Assembly (NCBI GenBank): GCA_050730755.1
Contig: JBOHNR010000004.1
Span: 1-42,052, forward strand
Direction: 5' to 3'
DNA from: CAVPPA01 sp050730755
Lineage (GTDB): Bacteria > Patescibacteriota > Saccharimonadia > Saccharimonadales > UBA4665
Length of the DNA: 42,052 bases
Of the stretch, positions 23,070 through 31,097 are shown piece after piece; position 1 is the first letter of the stretch; every line of letters starts with the position of its first letter. A model generated the notes under the pieces. It saw only the letters and a program-made list of their open reading frames with translations, had not been told where the DNA came from and made no database searches. The position numbers and the translations under genes were made by a program.

Positions 23070-23708
23070 ATGATTCCCAGCACGATTTTTGGTCCTACAG
23101 CACTTGATTTAATAATTTATATAATAATTATTGTCGTCTCTATACTAATTGGTATGTCTGTGCATGAGGCAACTCATGCTTTTGTTGGTTTAAAACTTGG
23201 TGATACAACTGCATCAGAACAAGGCAGAATTAGTTTAAATCCCTTTAGGCACATAGATCCGTATACTACTGTATTGCTTCCAATCATTACATTAATTTTG
23301 TTCCAGATGCCGATTTTGGCGGCTCGTCCAGTTCCTTTTAATCCAGAACGGGTTAAGTTTGAAGAATTCGGTACAGCTATTGTTGCAGCTGCCGGACCTT
23401 TCTCCAATCTTGTATTAGCAGTAATTGGGGCATTTCTTGTCCGGAGTTTCCCGCTTGATGAGTTTATTGTCAAAGCTTTATATCTTTTTGTAACTCTAAA
23501 TGTAGCCTTATTTGTTTTTAATCTCATCCCGATTCCGCCTTTAGACGGGTCCAGAGTGTTATACGCCTTTGCTCCTGAGTCGCTACAGCGCTTAATGAGT
23601 CAAATTGAACCGGTTGGGATAATAATTATTTTTGCTTTGGTGTTAATTGGGGGCGCCGGCGGTTTGCTTATAAGTCTAGATCATGCCGTTTTACAATATT
23701 TATTTTAG
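23070..23708 (+). CDS. Site-2-type intramembrane metalloprotease (M50 family)
   Basis: This 212-aa protein has five or six membrane helices. The zinc motif HEATH (HExxH) lies at residues 32-36 inside the first helices and the third ligand region, NLIPIPPLDG, near 152-161. These are the two signatures of the M50B site-2 protease group. It would cut membrane proteins within the bilayer, for example anti-sigma factors or signal remnants. It has no PDZ domain, as in the short bacterial members. A TATACT box at 23054-23059 ends ten bases before the ATG, predicting a leader of two to four bases. Confidence 0.88.
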   Translation: MIPSTIFGPTALDLIIYIIIIVVSILIGMSVHEATHAFVGLKLGDTTASEQGRISLNPFRHIDPYTTVLLPIITLILFQMPILAARPVPFNPERVKFEEFGTAIVAAAGPFSNLVLAVIGAFLVRSFPLDEFIVKALYLFVTLNVALFVFNLIPIPPLDGSRVLYAFAPESLQRLMSQIEPVGIIIIFALVLIGGAGGLLISLDHAVLQYLF

Positions 23709-23830
23709 AAATCTGTAGCTTATAAAATTTCTATACTGTATTATTTCAATGTTTCAAGGTAAATGGTCATAAGACTAAGCACTGTTCTGCAAACCGTATG
23801 TTGAATGTTGTGCGGTTGATTTGTAGGGAT

Positions 23831-23907
23831 CGGGGTGTGGCGCAGTTGGCTAGCGCGTACGGCTGGGGGCCGTGAGGTCGCAGGTTCGAGTCCTGTCACC
23901 CCGACCA
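23831..23907 (+). tRNA. tRNA-Pro (GGG), CCA encoded
   Basis: Acceptor CGGGGTG/CACCCCG, anticodon loop CTGGGGG giving GGG, T-loop TTCGAGT, discriminator A and encoded CCA. A TATAAT for the next gene begins three bases after the CCA. Confidence 0.94.
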
Positions 23908-23924
23908 GGTATAATCTTAAAGGA

Positions 23925-24722
23925 ATGAAAAAACTTAAATTCAATCACACCCTCGCAAAGCTTATTTTAGAAGGTAAAAAAACAAGCACTTGGCGTCTAT
24001 TTGACGATAAAGATATCTCAGTTGACGATCAAGTCGTTTTTGTAGATAAGGTTGATCCTAAAGATCCAAAAACGTGGCGAAATATCGGTTCTGCGATAAT
24101 TAATAATATCGTTCAAAAACGACTTAGAGATATTACCTATAATGATATTGCTGAACAGGAACAGTTCTCGTCAAAAGAAGCGATGCTGAAAACTTTTCAA
24201 AAATACTATGGGACTCATGTAGCGTGGGAAACACCTGTTAAGATTATAGAATTTAGTTTTTCTTCGGATATACCAATTACTAATACTAAATTTCCTGTAT
24301 TTGAGAGAGTTGTTATATACGCCGATGGCGGATCAAGAGGTAATCCCGGTCCATCCGCAAGTGGTTTTGTTATATTTAACGATCAAAATAAAATACTTAT
24401 TAATAAAGGCGTATATCTCGGTATAACAACGAATAACCAGGCTGAATACACCTCATTAAAATTGGCTCTCGAGGAAGCAAAAAAACTTGGCGCTAAAAGG
24501 GTATCGGTATACATGGATAGTTTACTTGTTATTAACCAAATGAAGGGTATCTTTAAGATTAAAAATCGTGATTTGTGGCCTATTTATAAAGCTGCCCAAC
24601 AATTGTCCGGTCTATTTAAACACATAGAGTTCACACAAGTACCTAGGGAGCTTAATAAATTGGCTGACGCTGCCGTAAATAAGGCATTAGATGAAGAATT
24701 AAATCGCGGAAGTCGTTCATAA
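23925..24722 (+). CDS. ASCH-like domain fused to ribonuclease HI
   Basis: A longer frame starts at 23835 inside the tRNA, but the ATG at 23925 fits the protein and gives 265 aa. Residues 1-115 look like an ASCH (PUA-like) domain: MKKLKFNHTLAKLILEGKKTSTWRLF carries the usual G-x-K-x-x-T-x-R pattern. Residues 128-262 form RNase HI with all four carboxylates: YADGGSRGNPG (Asp near 132), NNQAEY (Glu), VYMDS (Asp), and NKLADAAVNKA (Asp). It should cut RNA in RNA-DNA hybrids, with the ASCH domain perhaps binding RNA or a modified nucleotide. The -10 box lies nine bases before the start codon. Confidence 0.8.
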   Translation: MKKLKFNHTLAKLILEGKKTSTWRLFDDKDISVDDQVVFVDKVDPKDPKTWRNIGSAIINNIVQKRLRDITYNDIAEQEQFSSKEAMLKTFQKYYGTHVAWETPVKIIEFSFSSDIPITNTKFPVFERVVIYADGGSRGNPGPSASGFVIFNDQNKILINKGVYLGITTNNQAEYTSLKLALEEAKKLGAKRVSVYMDSLLVINQMKGIFKIKNRDLWPIYKAAQQLSGLFKHIEFTQVPRELNKLADAAVNKALDEELNRGSRS

Positions 24723-24797
24723 CTTCTTGCAACACTAACAGCGTATATTTAATATGACTTTTTGATCTTAGCTAGATCGAGAGGATTTAACGAGGTG

Positions 24798-24803
24798 TAT
24801 AAT
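24798..24803 (+). promoter_or_regulatory. -10 box of the RNase P RNA gene
   Basis: A perfect TATAAT six bases before the inferred 5' end of RNase P RNA at about 24809. Confidence 0.65.
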
Positions 24804-24808
24804 AGATT

Positions 24809-25222
24809 GAGCCAGACTATTGTCTAGTTGCGTGTGCGAATAGCATACGAGGAAAGTCCGGGCTACGTAGGGAATGACAGTTGCTAACGGCAACCAGAGG
24901 CAACTCTAGGGAAAGTGCCACAGAAACGAAACCGCCCTACAATAAGCTTTTGATTTCACTATATAGACTGAAGCAGAAGCTTATTGCTGGGTAAGGGTGA
25001 AACGAGTGGGGTAAGTGCCCACAGCTTATAATGGCGACATTATCAGGAGGTAAACCCTGTCTGTAGCAAGGAGGCTGTCCATGCGAATTATTCGTTGGCG
25101 TCCCGCCAGGATGGCCACTAATTAAACCGCTTGATTACAACGGCAACGCTGTAACTAGATAGATGACTAGTGCGAGGCTTTTAAAGACTCGACAGAACCC
25201 GGCTTATAGATAATCTGGCTAC
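24809..25222 (+). ncRNA. rnpB: RNase P RNA (type A-like)
   Basis: This roughly 414-nt RNA has the conserved P4 region near its start (GAGGAAAGTCCGGGCT at about 24851) and the matching GACAGAACCCGGCTTA at about 25190. It also contains the ACAGAAA, GGGTGAAA and AGGTAAACCC elements in order. The ends AGCCAGA and TCTGGCT pair to form helix P1. It is the catalytic part of the enzyme that matures tRNA 5' ends. It has its own -10 box and a strong terminator. Confidence 0.95.
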
Positions 25223-25223
25223 T

Positions 25224-25249
25224 AAAAGACCCTCATTTGAGGGTCTTTT
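25224..25249. terminator. Bidirectional intrinsic terminator
   Basis: An 11-bp perfect stem (AAAAGACCCTC/GAGGGTCTTTT) with a 4-nt loop. The A-run on one side and T-run on the other make it work for RNase P RNA on the plus strand and the infC-rpmI-rplT operon on the minus strand. Confidence 0.85.
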
Positions 25250-25275
25250 ATATAAAAAGTAAAAAATCTCTATTA

Positions 25276-25620
25276 CTATTTTTTAGTGGCTTTAATTATA
25301 GATTCGAAAGCTTTTGGCTCATGAACAGCTAATTCACTCAAAATCTTGCGATCTAAAGTAATATTATTAGCTTGTAGGGAGGCTATTAACTTACTGTAGG
25401 TAGTATTATGTAATCTTGCAGCGGCGTTAATCCGGGCATTCCATAACTGCCGAAAAGTTCTTTTACGATTGCGACGATCGCGATAGGCAAATTGCAGTGC
25501 TTTTGTAAGAGTTTGCCGACCACGCTTAACGCTTGCTCTATTAGGGTGTGTCATGCCCTTGGTAGCTAACCTAATGCTCTGGTGGCGTCTGTGACTCGCA
25601 ACTCCTCTTTTTACTCTCAT
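25276..25620 (-). CDS. rplT: Ribosomal protein bL20
   Basis: This 114-aa protein matches bL20: the basic N-terminus MRVKRGVASHRRHQ, the conserved YRDRRNRKRTFRQLWNARINAAAR, then TYSKLIASL and LDRKILSELA. It is an early assembly protein of the large subunit and in other bacteria also represses its own operon. It starts three bases after rpmI stops. Confidence 0.96.
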   Translation of the reverse strand: MRVKRGVASHRRHQSIRLATKGMTHPNRASVKRGRQTLTKALQFAYRDRRNRKRTFRQLWNARINAAARLHNTTYSKLIASLQANNITLDRKILSELAVHEPKAFESIIKATKK

Positions 25621-25623
25621 TTT

Positions 25624-25818
25624 TCAGGCTCCTAAGCGCTTCTTGATATTTTTAACATGATAGTTGGACATAGTAGCCAAGCCACTTAGACTGCGTTTGC
25701 GGCCACCGGTTTTTTTCTGTAAAAAGTGGTTCATATTTGGATGTCCGACTCTGATTTTACCATTTTTGGTCACTCGGACACGGTCTTTAGTACCACTATG
25801 AGTTTTTAGTTTTGGCAT
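25624..25818 (-). CDS. rpmI: Ribosomal protein bL35
   Basis: This 64-aa protein matches bL35 throughout: MPKLKTHSGTKDRVRVTKNGKI at the start, then FLQKKTGGRKRSL and VKNIKKRLG. It is the middle gene of the classical infC-rpmI-rplT operon, 24 bases after infC. Confidence 0.96.
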   Translation of the reverse strand: MPKLKTHSGTKDRVRVTKNGKIRVGHPNMNHFLQKKTGGRKRSLSGLATMSNYHVKNIKKRLGA

Positions 25819-25842
25819 CTTATGCTTCCTTTCCGTATAGGT

Positions 25843-26379
25843 TTACTGTTCTGCTTCTAATTTGTGAAAAGCCTGGTTACGTCGTATTACAAAATTTAAT
25901 TGTTTCCCAACAAACTGAGGTGTTTGATCGACTATAATTTTATCACCAAAATCTTCTACGATCTTATCAGCAAGTTTAAATCCGAGATCTTTATGTGCCA
26001 ACTCCCGACCGTGATAAACAATAGTCATTCTTACCTTATGGTTGTCCGCTAAAAACTGAGAGACCTTTGTTAACTTAACACCTAAATCGTGGTCGCTGAT
26101 TTTAAGACCAAGGCGCATTTGCTTCATTTCAGGTGAACGCGCCTTTTGCTTATTGCGTTGGAGCTGTTTTGTTCTTTGGTAATTAAATTTACCCCAGTCA
26201 ATTATTTTGGCAACAGGCGGCTTAGCATCCGCCGAAATCTCTACAAGGTCCAACTCACGCTCTTCAGCGAGCCGTAAAGCTTCCGCCTTTGAAAGAATAC
26301 CTAATAGTTTTCCTTCTTCGTCAATTACCCTTAACTCTGAAGCCTGAATCGCGTCATTGAGCCGAGTTGCTTTGCTGAT
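25843..26379 (-). CDS. infC: Translation initiation factor IF-3, AUC start codon
   Basis: The conserved IF-3 sequence begins well upstream of the first ATG, GTG or TTG. Reading back in frame gives SKATRLNDAIQASELRVIDE, then EGKLLGILSKAEALRLAEER and LDLVEISADAKPPVAKI, a full N-terminal domain. The frame is closed by a TAA immediately before an ATC at 26379-26377. That ATC has a perfect AAAGGAG (26394-26388) eight bases upstream, so translation should start at AUC and give 178 aa, the normal IF-3 length. The first standard start codon (TTG at 26253) would delete 42 conserved residues. IF-3 genes in other bacteria use rare start codons (AUU in E. coli) so that IF-3 represses its own translation. 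Confidence 0.9.
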   Translation of the reverse strand: MSKATRLNDAIQASELRVIDEEGKLLGILSKAEALRLAEERELDLVEISADAKPPVAKIIDWGKFNYQRTKQLQRNKQKARSPEMKQMRLGLKISDHDLGVKLTKVSQFLADNHKVRMTIVYHGRELAHKDLGFKLADKIVEDFGDKIIVDQTPQFVGKQLNFVIRRNQAFHKLEAEQ

Positions 26380-26426
26380 TTAATGGTCTCCTTTACTGCC
26401 ATAAAATGATGGTTTATGTAAACCGT

Positions 26427-26455
26427 ATTCTAACAGACATTAAAACAGGGGTCAA
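26427..26455 (-). promoter_or_regulatory. Promoter of the infC-rpmI-rplT operon
   Basis: On the minus strand TTGACC, a 17-bp spacer and TAGAAT. The start near 26420 leaves a leader of about 40 nt, too short for the long leader-based attenuation known from Bacillus. Confidence 0.65.
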
Positions 26456-26634
26456 CTTATAAATTAGAACTATATTTAAATTATGACGATTATTCGCATA
26501 AAGGGTTCGTTAATTTGGACTTCTAACTGATGTTTTTATTAGACAGTCGTTTCGTTTATATTTTAAATTACGTTAAAAATTCTCTTATCAAAAAATTAAA
26601 TGTCTTTGTAATTGTTTGTAATGAAACTCCATGG

Positions 26635-26724
26635 TAACAAAAAAGAACAACGGCCTGCGAGTAGCCGTTGTTCATGATGTTTGATCTTTTTTGTTTTTGA
26701 GCACTTTTTTTATTCAAAAGCGCT
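26635..26724 (-). ncRNA. Candidate small RNA with own promoter and terminator
   Basis: On the minus strand TTGACA (26760-26755), an 18-bp spacer and TAAGAT (26736-26731) predict a start near 26724. An AGCGCTT/AAGTGCT hairpin follows, then a 10-bp perfect hairpin (GAACAACGGC/GCCGTTGTTC, 26673-26645) directly followed by TTTTTT. The roughly 90-nt product has no credible reading frame. The terminator lies upstream of the infC promoter, so it does not end any visible gene. Confidence 0.5.
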
Positions 26725-26857
26725 ATGCACATCTTAATAAAATACGATTATGCCTGTCAATAGATTTTGTAATTAAAAACGAAATCTGTGCATAACTTCT
26801 TTGATTTAAAAGATTCCAGTAATTGGGATTTAACTGTATAGAGGGCATTGAAAGGTC

Positions 26858-26886
26858 TTGACATATACCAATATTTATAGTAGTAT
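26858..26886 (+). promoter_or_regulatory. Consensus promoter for candidate RNA at 26893
   Basis: TTGACA, a 17-bp spacer and TAGTAT: one of the best promoters in the window, with no protein gene directly behind it. Confidence 0.65.
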
Positions 26887-26892
26887 CACAAA

Positions 26893-27096
26893 GTAAGTTA
26901 CAAAAACAAAAACGCACTTACATTTCGGTTTTACCGTCAACGCTCTTAGTTAGCCGTATTAGGCTACAAGAGCGGTCAGTCAAACAGCCTGAGGCGATAA
27001 GCGCTATACAATTTAATTATACGAGCGCATTTATCGCCTAGGCCCTAAGTCAAATAAGTCGCTCCAAGTTTTATTTAAAATCGGAGCGATTTTTTT
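26893..27096 (+). ncRNA. Candidate structured RNA of about 204 nt
   Basis: Between the promoter at 26858-26886 and a strong terminator lie three well-formed hairpins. CGCTCTT (26941-26947) pairs with AAGAGCG (26968-26974) around an AGCC/GGCT helix. AGGCGATAA plus GCGCT (26992-27005) pairs with AGCGC plus TTATCGCCT (27024-27039). TCGCTCC (27059-27065) pairs with GGAGCGA (27083-27089), followed by seven Ts. The 5' part AAGTAAG can also pair with CTTAC near 26918-26922. No coding frame runs through it. It could be a small RNA or a leader of the operon at 27111, although that gene has its own -10. Confidence 0.5.
27059..27096 (+). terminator. Intrinsic terminator before the VirD4-like operon
   Basis: A 7-bp GC-rich stem extended by a TTTTA/TAAAA helix and followed by seven Ts; it ends 14 bases before the next start codon. 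Confidence 0.8.
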
Positions 27097-27110
27097 GTTA
27101 TTCTAAAACC

Positions 27111-27491
27111 ATGAATCGCCACGTTAGTTTAGTTATATTTCAAAAAATCAGGATCATAATTCTACTTTTGGTGGTTGATATATTCTTTTTTAGTCTAGTT
27201 AACCCTGTTAATAGTAGTTCTTTTATGGTTATTATCGGTTGCTTGTTGGTTGCTTTGACCTTATATGTCATATTTAGAGTCCTAATCAAGGTATTTGCAG
27301 CCTTTGTTCCCGTTTCTGGACGTTCGCAAAGACGCTTTGCAACTTTTATAACAATCTTATTAGTATTTTTGTTGCTTATGCAATCGATTGGTCAGCTTAG
27401 CCTACATGATGCCATTGCAGTTGTTCCTCTTATGGTTGTTCTATATGTTTACCTGACCTATAACTCTAAAGATAAGTTAAATCAGGCCTAA
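27111..27491 (+). CDS. Four-helix membrane protein, first gene of the VirD4-like operon
   Basis: This 126-aa protein has four hydrophobic helices (about 12-30, 35-60, 74-93 and 98-118), a central polar loop VSGRSQRRF and a short charged tail. There is no catalytic motif. TATTCT at 27099-27104 ends six bases before the ATG, so the mRNA is predicted to be leaderless. The gene is followed by a soluble 120-aa protein and a VirD4-like ATPase, an arrangement that suggests a small membrane complex. Function unknown. Confidence 0.65.
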   Translation: MNRHVSLVIFQKIRIIILLLVVDIFFFSLVNPVNSSSFMVIIGCLLVALTLYVIFRVLIKVFAAFVPVSGRSQRRFATFITILLVFLLLMQSIGQLSLHDAIAVVPLMVVLYVYLTYNSKDKLNQA

Positions 27492-27539
27492 GACTAAAGC
27501 TAGAGAGTATTCAACTGAGGTTGTATACTGGATTAAGGT

Positions 27540-27902
27540 ATGGAACCCCAAGACAATGGCTATGACAAGCCTAATTTGCCATTGAACCAGCAGAACTCGG
27601 CACAATGGTGGCAGAGCCCAAAAGAGCGTACGACTCCTTTTACTTCAGGCTCGATTCAGGCCTCGTCTCCAGAGTCCCATTTAGTCAGTGATCCGGCAGG
27701 TTTACAAACCCCAACAAATTTATCAACGCCACAGATAGCAGGAGATAGGGACTTGATAGAAAATGAATGGGTTAAAACAGCTAAGGAAATCATTGAGACC
27801 CATATAAGTGATCCTTATAATCAGAGTAGGGCAATAACATTACTCAGGGTTGATTATATGAAGAAACGCTACAACAAGGATATTAAAATTCCTGAGAATT
27901 AA
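27540..27902 (+). CDS. Small soluble protein upstream of the VirD4-like ATPase
   Basis: This 120-aa protein has a disordered N-terminal two-thirds rich in Pro, Gln, Ser and Asn (1-75) and a helical C-terminus that looks conserved: DLIENEWVKTAKEIIETHISDPY followed by ALTLLRVDYMKKRYNK-type residues. It stops three bases before the ATPase gene. Proteins with this C-terminal pattern occur beside the same ATPase in Patescibacteria, in my recollection. It could be an adaptor that recruits substrate or the ATPase. A TATACT box ends ten bases before the ATG, so the leader is two to four bases. Confidence 0.65.
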   Translation: MEPQDNGYDKPNLPLNQQNSAQWWQSPKERTTPFTSGSIQASSPESHLVSDPAGLQTPTNLSTPQIAGDRDLIENEWVKTAKEIIETHISDPYNQSRAITLLRVDYMKKRYNKDIKIPEN

Positions 27903-27905
27903 CCC

Positions 27906-30900
27906 ATGACAGCATTTATCTTTGTTATAGTCATACTCTTGATAATCTTGGCCGCTGTAGCTGTGTCACTAACTGTTTGGTATGTAGAGAATATTAGGGA
28001 TAAGAAAAATTATGAGCGGGCTTTAAAATTAGTGCCGTTATTAATCCACCTTCCGCCAATGAGTGAAGACATAGTATCAAATGGTCGAGATATACGTGAC
28101 CTTGTTGACGAAAATATCTCAAAAGCACAAATTATTTACAACATTATTGCCAGTACATACCAAAAAGGGCTTAAGAATAGGTTATATGGACAGAGGTACT
28201 TGTCTTTTGAAATTGTAGGAAGTCAGGGACTTGTATATTTTTACGCAATGGTGCCTTTATCACTAGTTGATGTTGTAAAACAAGCAATAATAAGTGCATA
28301 TTCGACCGCACAAATCGAGGAAGTTGCTGAACACAACATATTTAATCGCGTTGGTAAGATAAGCAGCGTAACTGGGGGTGAGTTTGTGCTTAAAAAGCCC
28401 TATTCATACCCTATAGCTACATATCAGGACCTTAAAAGCGATACGATGCAGGCTCTTCTGAACGCGCTATCAACACTTGATAAAGAAGACGGCGCGAGTA
28501 TTCAAATATTAATCAGGGCGGCAGATGCAAAATGGAGACAAAAATCGTCTGCAACCGCAAGTAATGTACGGAAAGGTAAATCCAGCAAAGGCGGCTTACA
28601 AAGTCTTGGTTTATTGATTAGACAAGCTATTGAGGCCTACTATAGACCTCCAGAATTTAACAACTCACCGACGAAAGACGATAAACCAGAATTATCTAAC
28701 TTAGACCAAGCTGTTTTAGACTCTGTAGATGATAAAACGCGTTACCAAGGATACGAAACACTCATAAGAGTTGTTGTATCTTCAAATGTTTCACAGCGCT
28801 CACAAGCTATTTTAGCTAACCTAACTGGCTCTTTTACCTTATTTGATGCGCCTGGTAAAAATGGTTTTAAGTATGTACCCGCAGAACGGGCTGATCAATT
28901 AGTTAGTGATTATATATTGAGGTTATTTCCACAACATAAGAATAAAATGATTTTAAATTCGGTTGAGCTTGCAACTCTGTTTCATTTTCCCGACCAGCGT
29001 AGTATTCCAACTTCACAGCTGAAGCGGCAAGAATCTAAGCAAGTTGACGGGCCCCGCAATATTCCTGTTGATGGTTTACTCCTTGGCTACAATGTTTTTA
29101 GAGGCGCTAAAAAAGCAATTAGGATTGCGCTAGAAGATAGACAAAAACATGTCTATGTTGTTGGACAGACTGGCACTGGTAAATCAACGTTTCTAGAAAA
29201 TCTGGCTTTACAGGATATGCTGAACGGTAATGGATTTGCCTTTGTCGATCCTCATGGCGACACCGTGGATAGGTTACTAGCTATGGTGCCTAAAGAGAGA
29301 ACAGAAGATATCATTTACTTTTCGCCAGCTGAAATGGACTATCCAATGGGTTTAAACATATTTGAGTTTGATACTCCTGAACAGAAGGATTTTCTAATCC
29401 AAGAAGCCCTTAATATGCTATATAAGTTGTACGATCCACAACACCAAGGCATTATGGGACCTAGATACGAACACCTATTCCGTAACGCAGCGTTAACAGT
29501 CATGGCCGATCCAGCAGGAGGTACTTTTATTGATATTCCCAAGCTTTTCAGAGACCCCAAGTATGTACAACAAAAATTACAGTATGTTAAGGACCGTAAT
29601 GTCAGAGAATTCTGGGAAAAAGAATTACCTCAATCCCAACGATCGAATGAATTTGGCGACGTTGTCAGCTGGTTTATTAGTAAGTTTGGAGCCTTTCTAT
29701 CGAATGAAATGATGCGAAATATTATTGGACAAAGTAAAAGTGCTTTTGACTTACGAGAAATTATGGATAAGAAGAAGATACTGTTGGTGAACTTAAGCAA
29801 AGGCCGGACTGGAGAACTGAATTCGAAATTACTTGGAATGGTTATTATTATGAAGTTCCAATCGGCGGCGATGAGTCGCGCCAGCATGCCGGAAAAAGAA
29901 CGAAGTGATTTTTCTCTTTTTGTAGATGAGTTTCAAAATTTCTCAACGGAATCGTTTGCGACAATCATGTCTGAGGCCCGGAAATATCACCTGAATTTGA
30001 TTGTGGCAAACCAGTTTACAACTCAATTAACAGAAGAAATACAGGATGCTATATTTGGCAATATTGGAACCACAGTAGCGTTTCGCGTAGGAGATAGAGA
30101 CGCTGAGGTTTTAAGTAAATACTTCCGCCCGGCATTTGAAGAAACCGACCTTCTTCGTCTACCCAACTACAACACTGTAGTTCGTACCATGATAGAGGGA
30201 GTGCCAACCCAGCCTTTTAGTATGGCAACTTTGCCACCTCTTGGAAGTCCTAACCCGCGACTTGCTAACGCTTTAAAACAACTAACAGCTGCAAAATATG
30301 GACGATCAAAATTAGCCGTCGAAACAGAAATATTTGCACGCATGGAAACCAAGCCAGAATTTAAAAAAACGAACTTAGCAAGGAATCCTTACGATACAAA
30401 AAATATTAGTAACACGCCTTGGAGTTCTGCAGAATTAACACCAACAGACTCTTTAAGTTCAAATGCTCCGACTTCTACGGCAACAACCGATAACTTATCA
30501 ACTACTAAACAAAAGACCGGCAGTTCATTCTTAGATGAGTGGTTATCTAAACGTGGTAGGAGTAAAAATACGAAATCTAAGCATCTGGAAGAAGTAGTAA
30601 AACCAGTAGCTTCACCAACTGACCATCAGTTACAACCCTCTCAAATGACAAAAAATATATCAAGTGACTCTCTGGAAAAGAATGAAATAGATCAACTAGC
30701 AGCACAACTTCGACATGAATTAGTCACAAAACCAGACAAAGCAGCTCCGGAGAAAGAAAAATCTTCAATGGTAGATAATGAAATAAAAGCCAAGATATTA
30801 GATAACTCGAGTGATGTATTTATAAACAAACATAATCGTTCTAACCCTGATAGCTTGGAAAAGACCAAGAAGGACGACGCTTCCGATACCATATATATAG

Positions 30901-30950
30901 ACCGAGAAGGAGAATTACATATAAAGCAGGATAAAAAGGAAACGAATTAA
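27906..30950 (+). CDS. VirD4/TraG-like membrane ATPase (type IV coupling-protein family)
   Basis: This 1014-aa protein begins with one membrane helix (4-25) and has a long middle region. The ATPase domain has Walker A GQTGTGKST near residues 419-427, FVDPHGDTVDRLL shortly after, and Walker B LFVDEFQN near 670-677. A sensor-like region follows (LNLIVANQFTTQL). The last 200 residues are low-complexity and charged. This matches the VirD4/TraG/TrwB group, which feeds DNA or proteins into type IV secretion machines. No other type IV secretion genes are here. In Patescibacteria such proteins are common and may handle DNA uptake, conjugation or pilus work. The two genes upstream are likely partners. 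Confidence 0.85.
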   Translation: MTAFIFVIVILLIILAAVAVSLTVWYVENIRDKKNYERALKLVPLLIHLPPMSEDIVSNGRDIRDLVDENISKAQIIYNIIASTYQKGLKNRLYGQRYLSFEIVGSQGLVYFYAMVPLSLVDVVKQAIISAYSTAQIEEVAEHNIFNRVGKISSVTGGEFVLKKPYSYPIATYQDLKSDTMQALLNALSTLDKEDGASIQILIRAADAKWRQKSSATASNVRKGKSSKGGLQSLGLLIRQAIEAYYRPPEFNNSPTKDDKPELSNLDQAVLDSVDDKTRYQGYETLIRVVVSSNVSQRSQAILANLTGSFTLFDAPGKNGFKYVPAERADQLVSDYILRLFPQHKNKMILNSVELATLFHFPDQRSIPTSQLKRQESKQVDGPRNIPVDGLLLGYNVFRGAKKAIRIALEDRQKHVYVVGQTGTGKSTFLENLALQDMLNGNGFAFVDPHGDTVDRLLAMVPKERTEDIIYFSPAEMDYPMGLNIFEFDTPEQKDFLIQEALNMLYKLYDPQHQGIMGPRYEHLFRNAALTVMADPAGGTFIDIPKLFRDPKYVQQKLQYVKDRNVREFWEKELPQSQRSNEFGDVVSWFISKFGAFLSNEMMRNIIGQSKSAFDLREIMDKKKILLVNLSKGRTGELNSKLLGMVIIMKFQSAAMSRASMPEKERSDFSLFVDEFQNFSTESFATIMSEARKYHLNLIVANQFTTQLTEEIQDAIFGNIGTTVAFRVGDRDAEVLSKYFRPAFEETDLLRLPNYNTVVRTMIEGVPTQPFSMATLPPLGSPNPRLANALKQLTAAKYGRSKLAVETEIFARMETKPEFKKTNLARNPYDTKNISNTPWSSAELTPTDSLSSNAPTSTATTDNLSTTKQKTGSSFLDEWLSKRGRSKNTKSKHLEEVVKPVASPTDHQLQPSQMTKNISSDSLEKNEIDQLAAQLRHELVTKPDKAAPEKEKSSMVDNEIKAKILDNSSDVFINKHNRSNPDSLEKTKKDDASDTIYIDREGELHIKQDKKETN

Positions 30951-31097
30951 CTTAAGTATCTATGCAATAAGCTGTCAGATTTACAGGTTAATAATTATTT
31001 TCAGTTAAAGTTTCGAAGTTGTTATTGGAGAAGTTTCCTAGTATAATTTAGGGTAACGGGTGGAAACTAAAATAGTGATTATGAGGGTTAGTTAATA

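Noticed and set aside
23741..23944. Minus-strand frame with VTGLEPATSRPP
   Set aside because: It is the antisense translation of tRNA-Pro, another common artefact.
26723..26917. 64-aa minus-strand frame between infC and the VirD4-like operon
   Set aside because: It has no ribosome site, poor composition and no domain; the interval is better explained by RNA genes.
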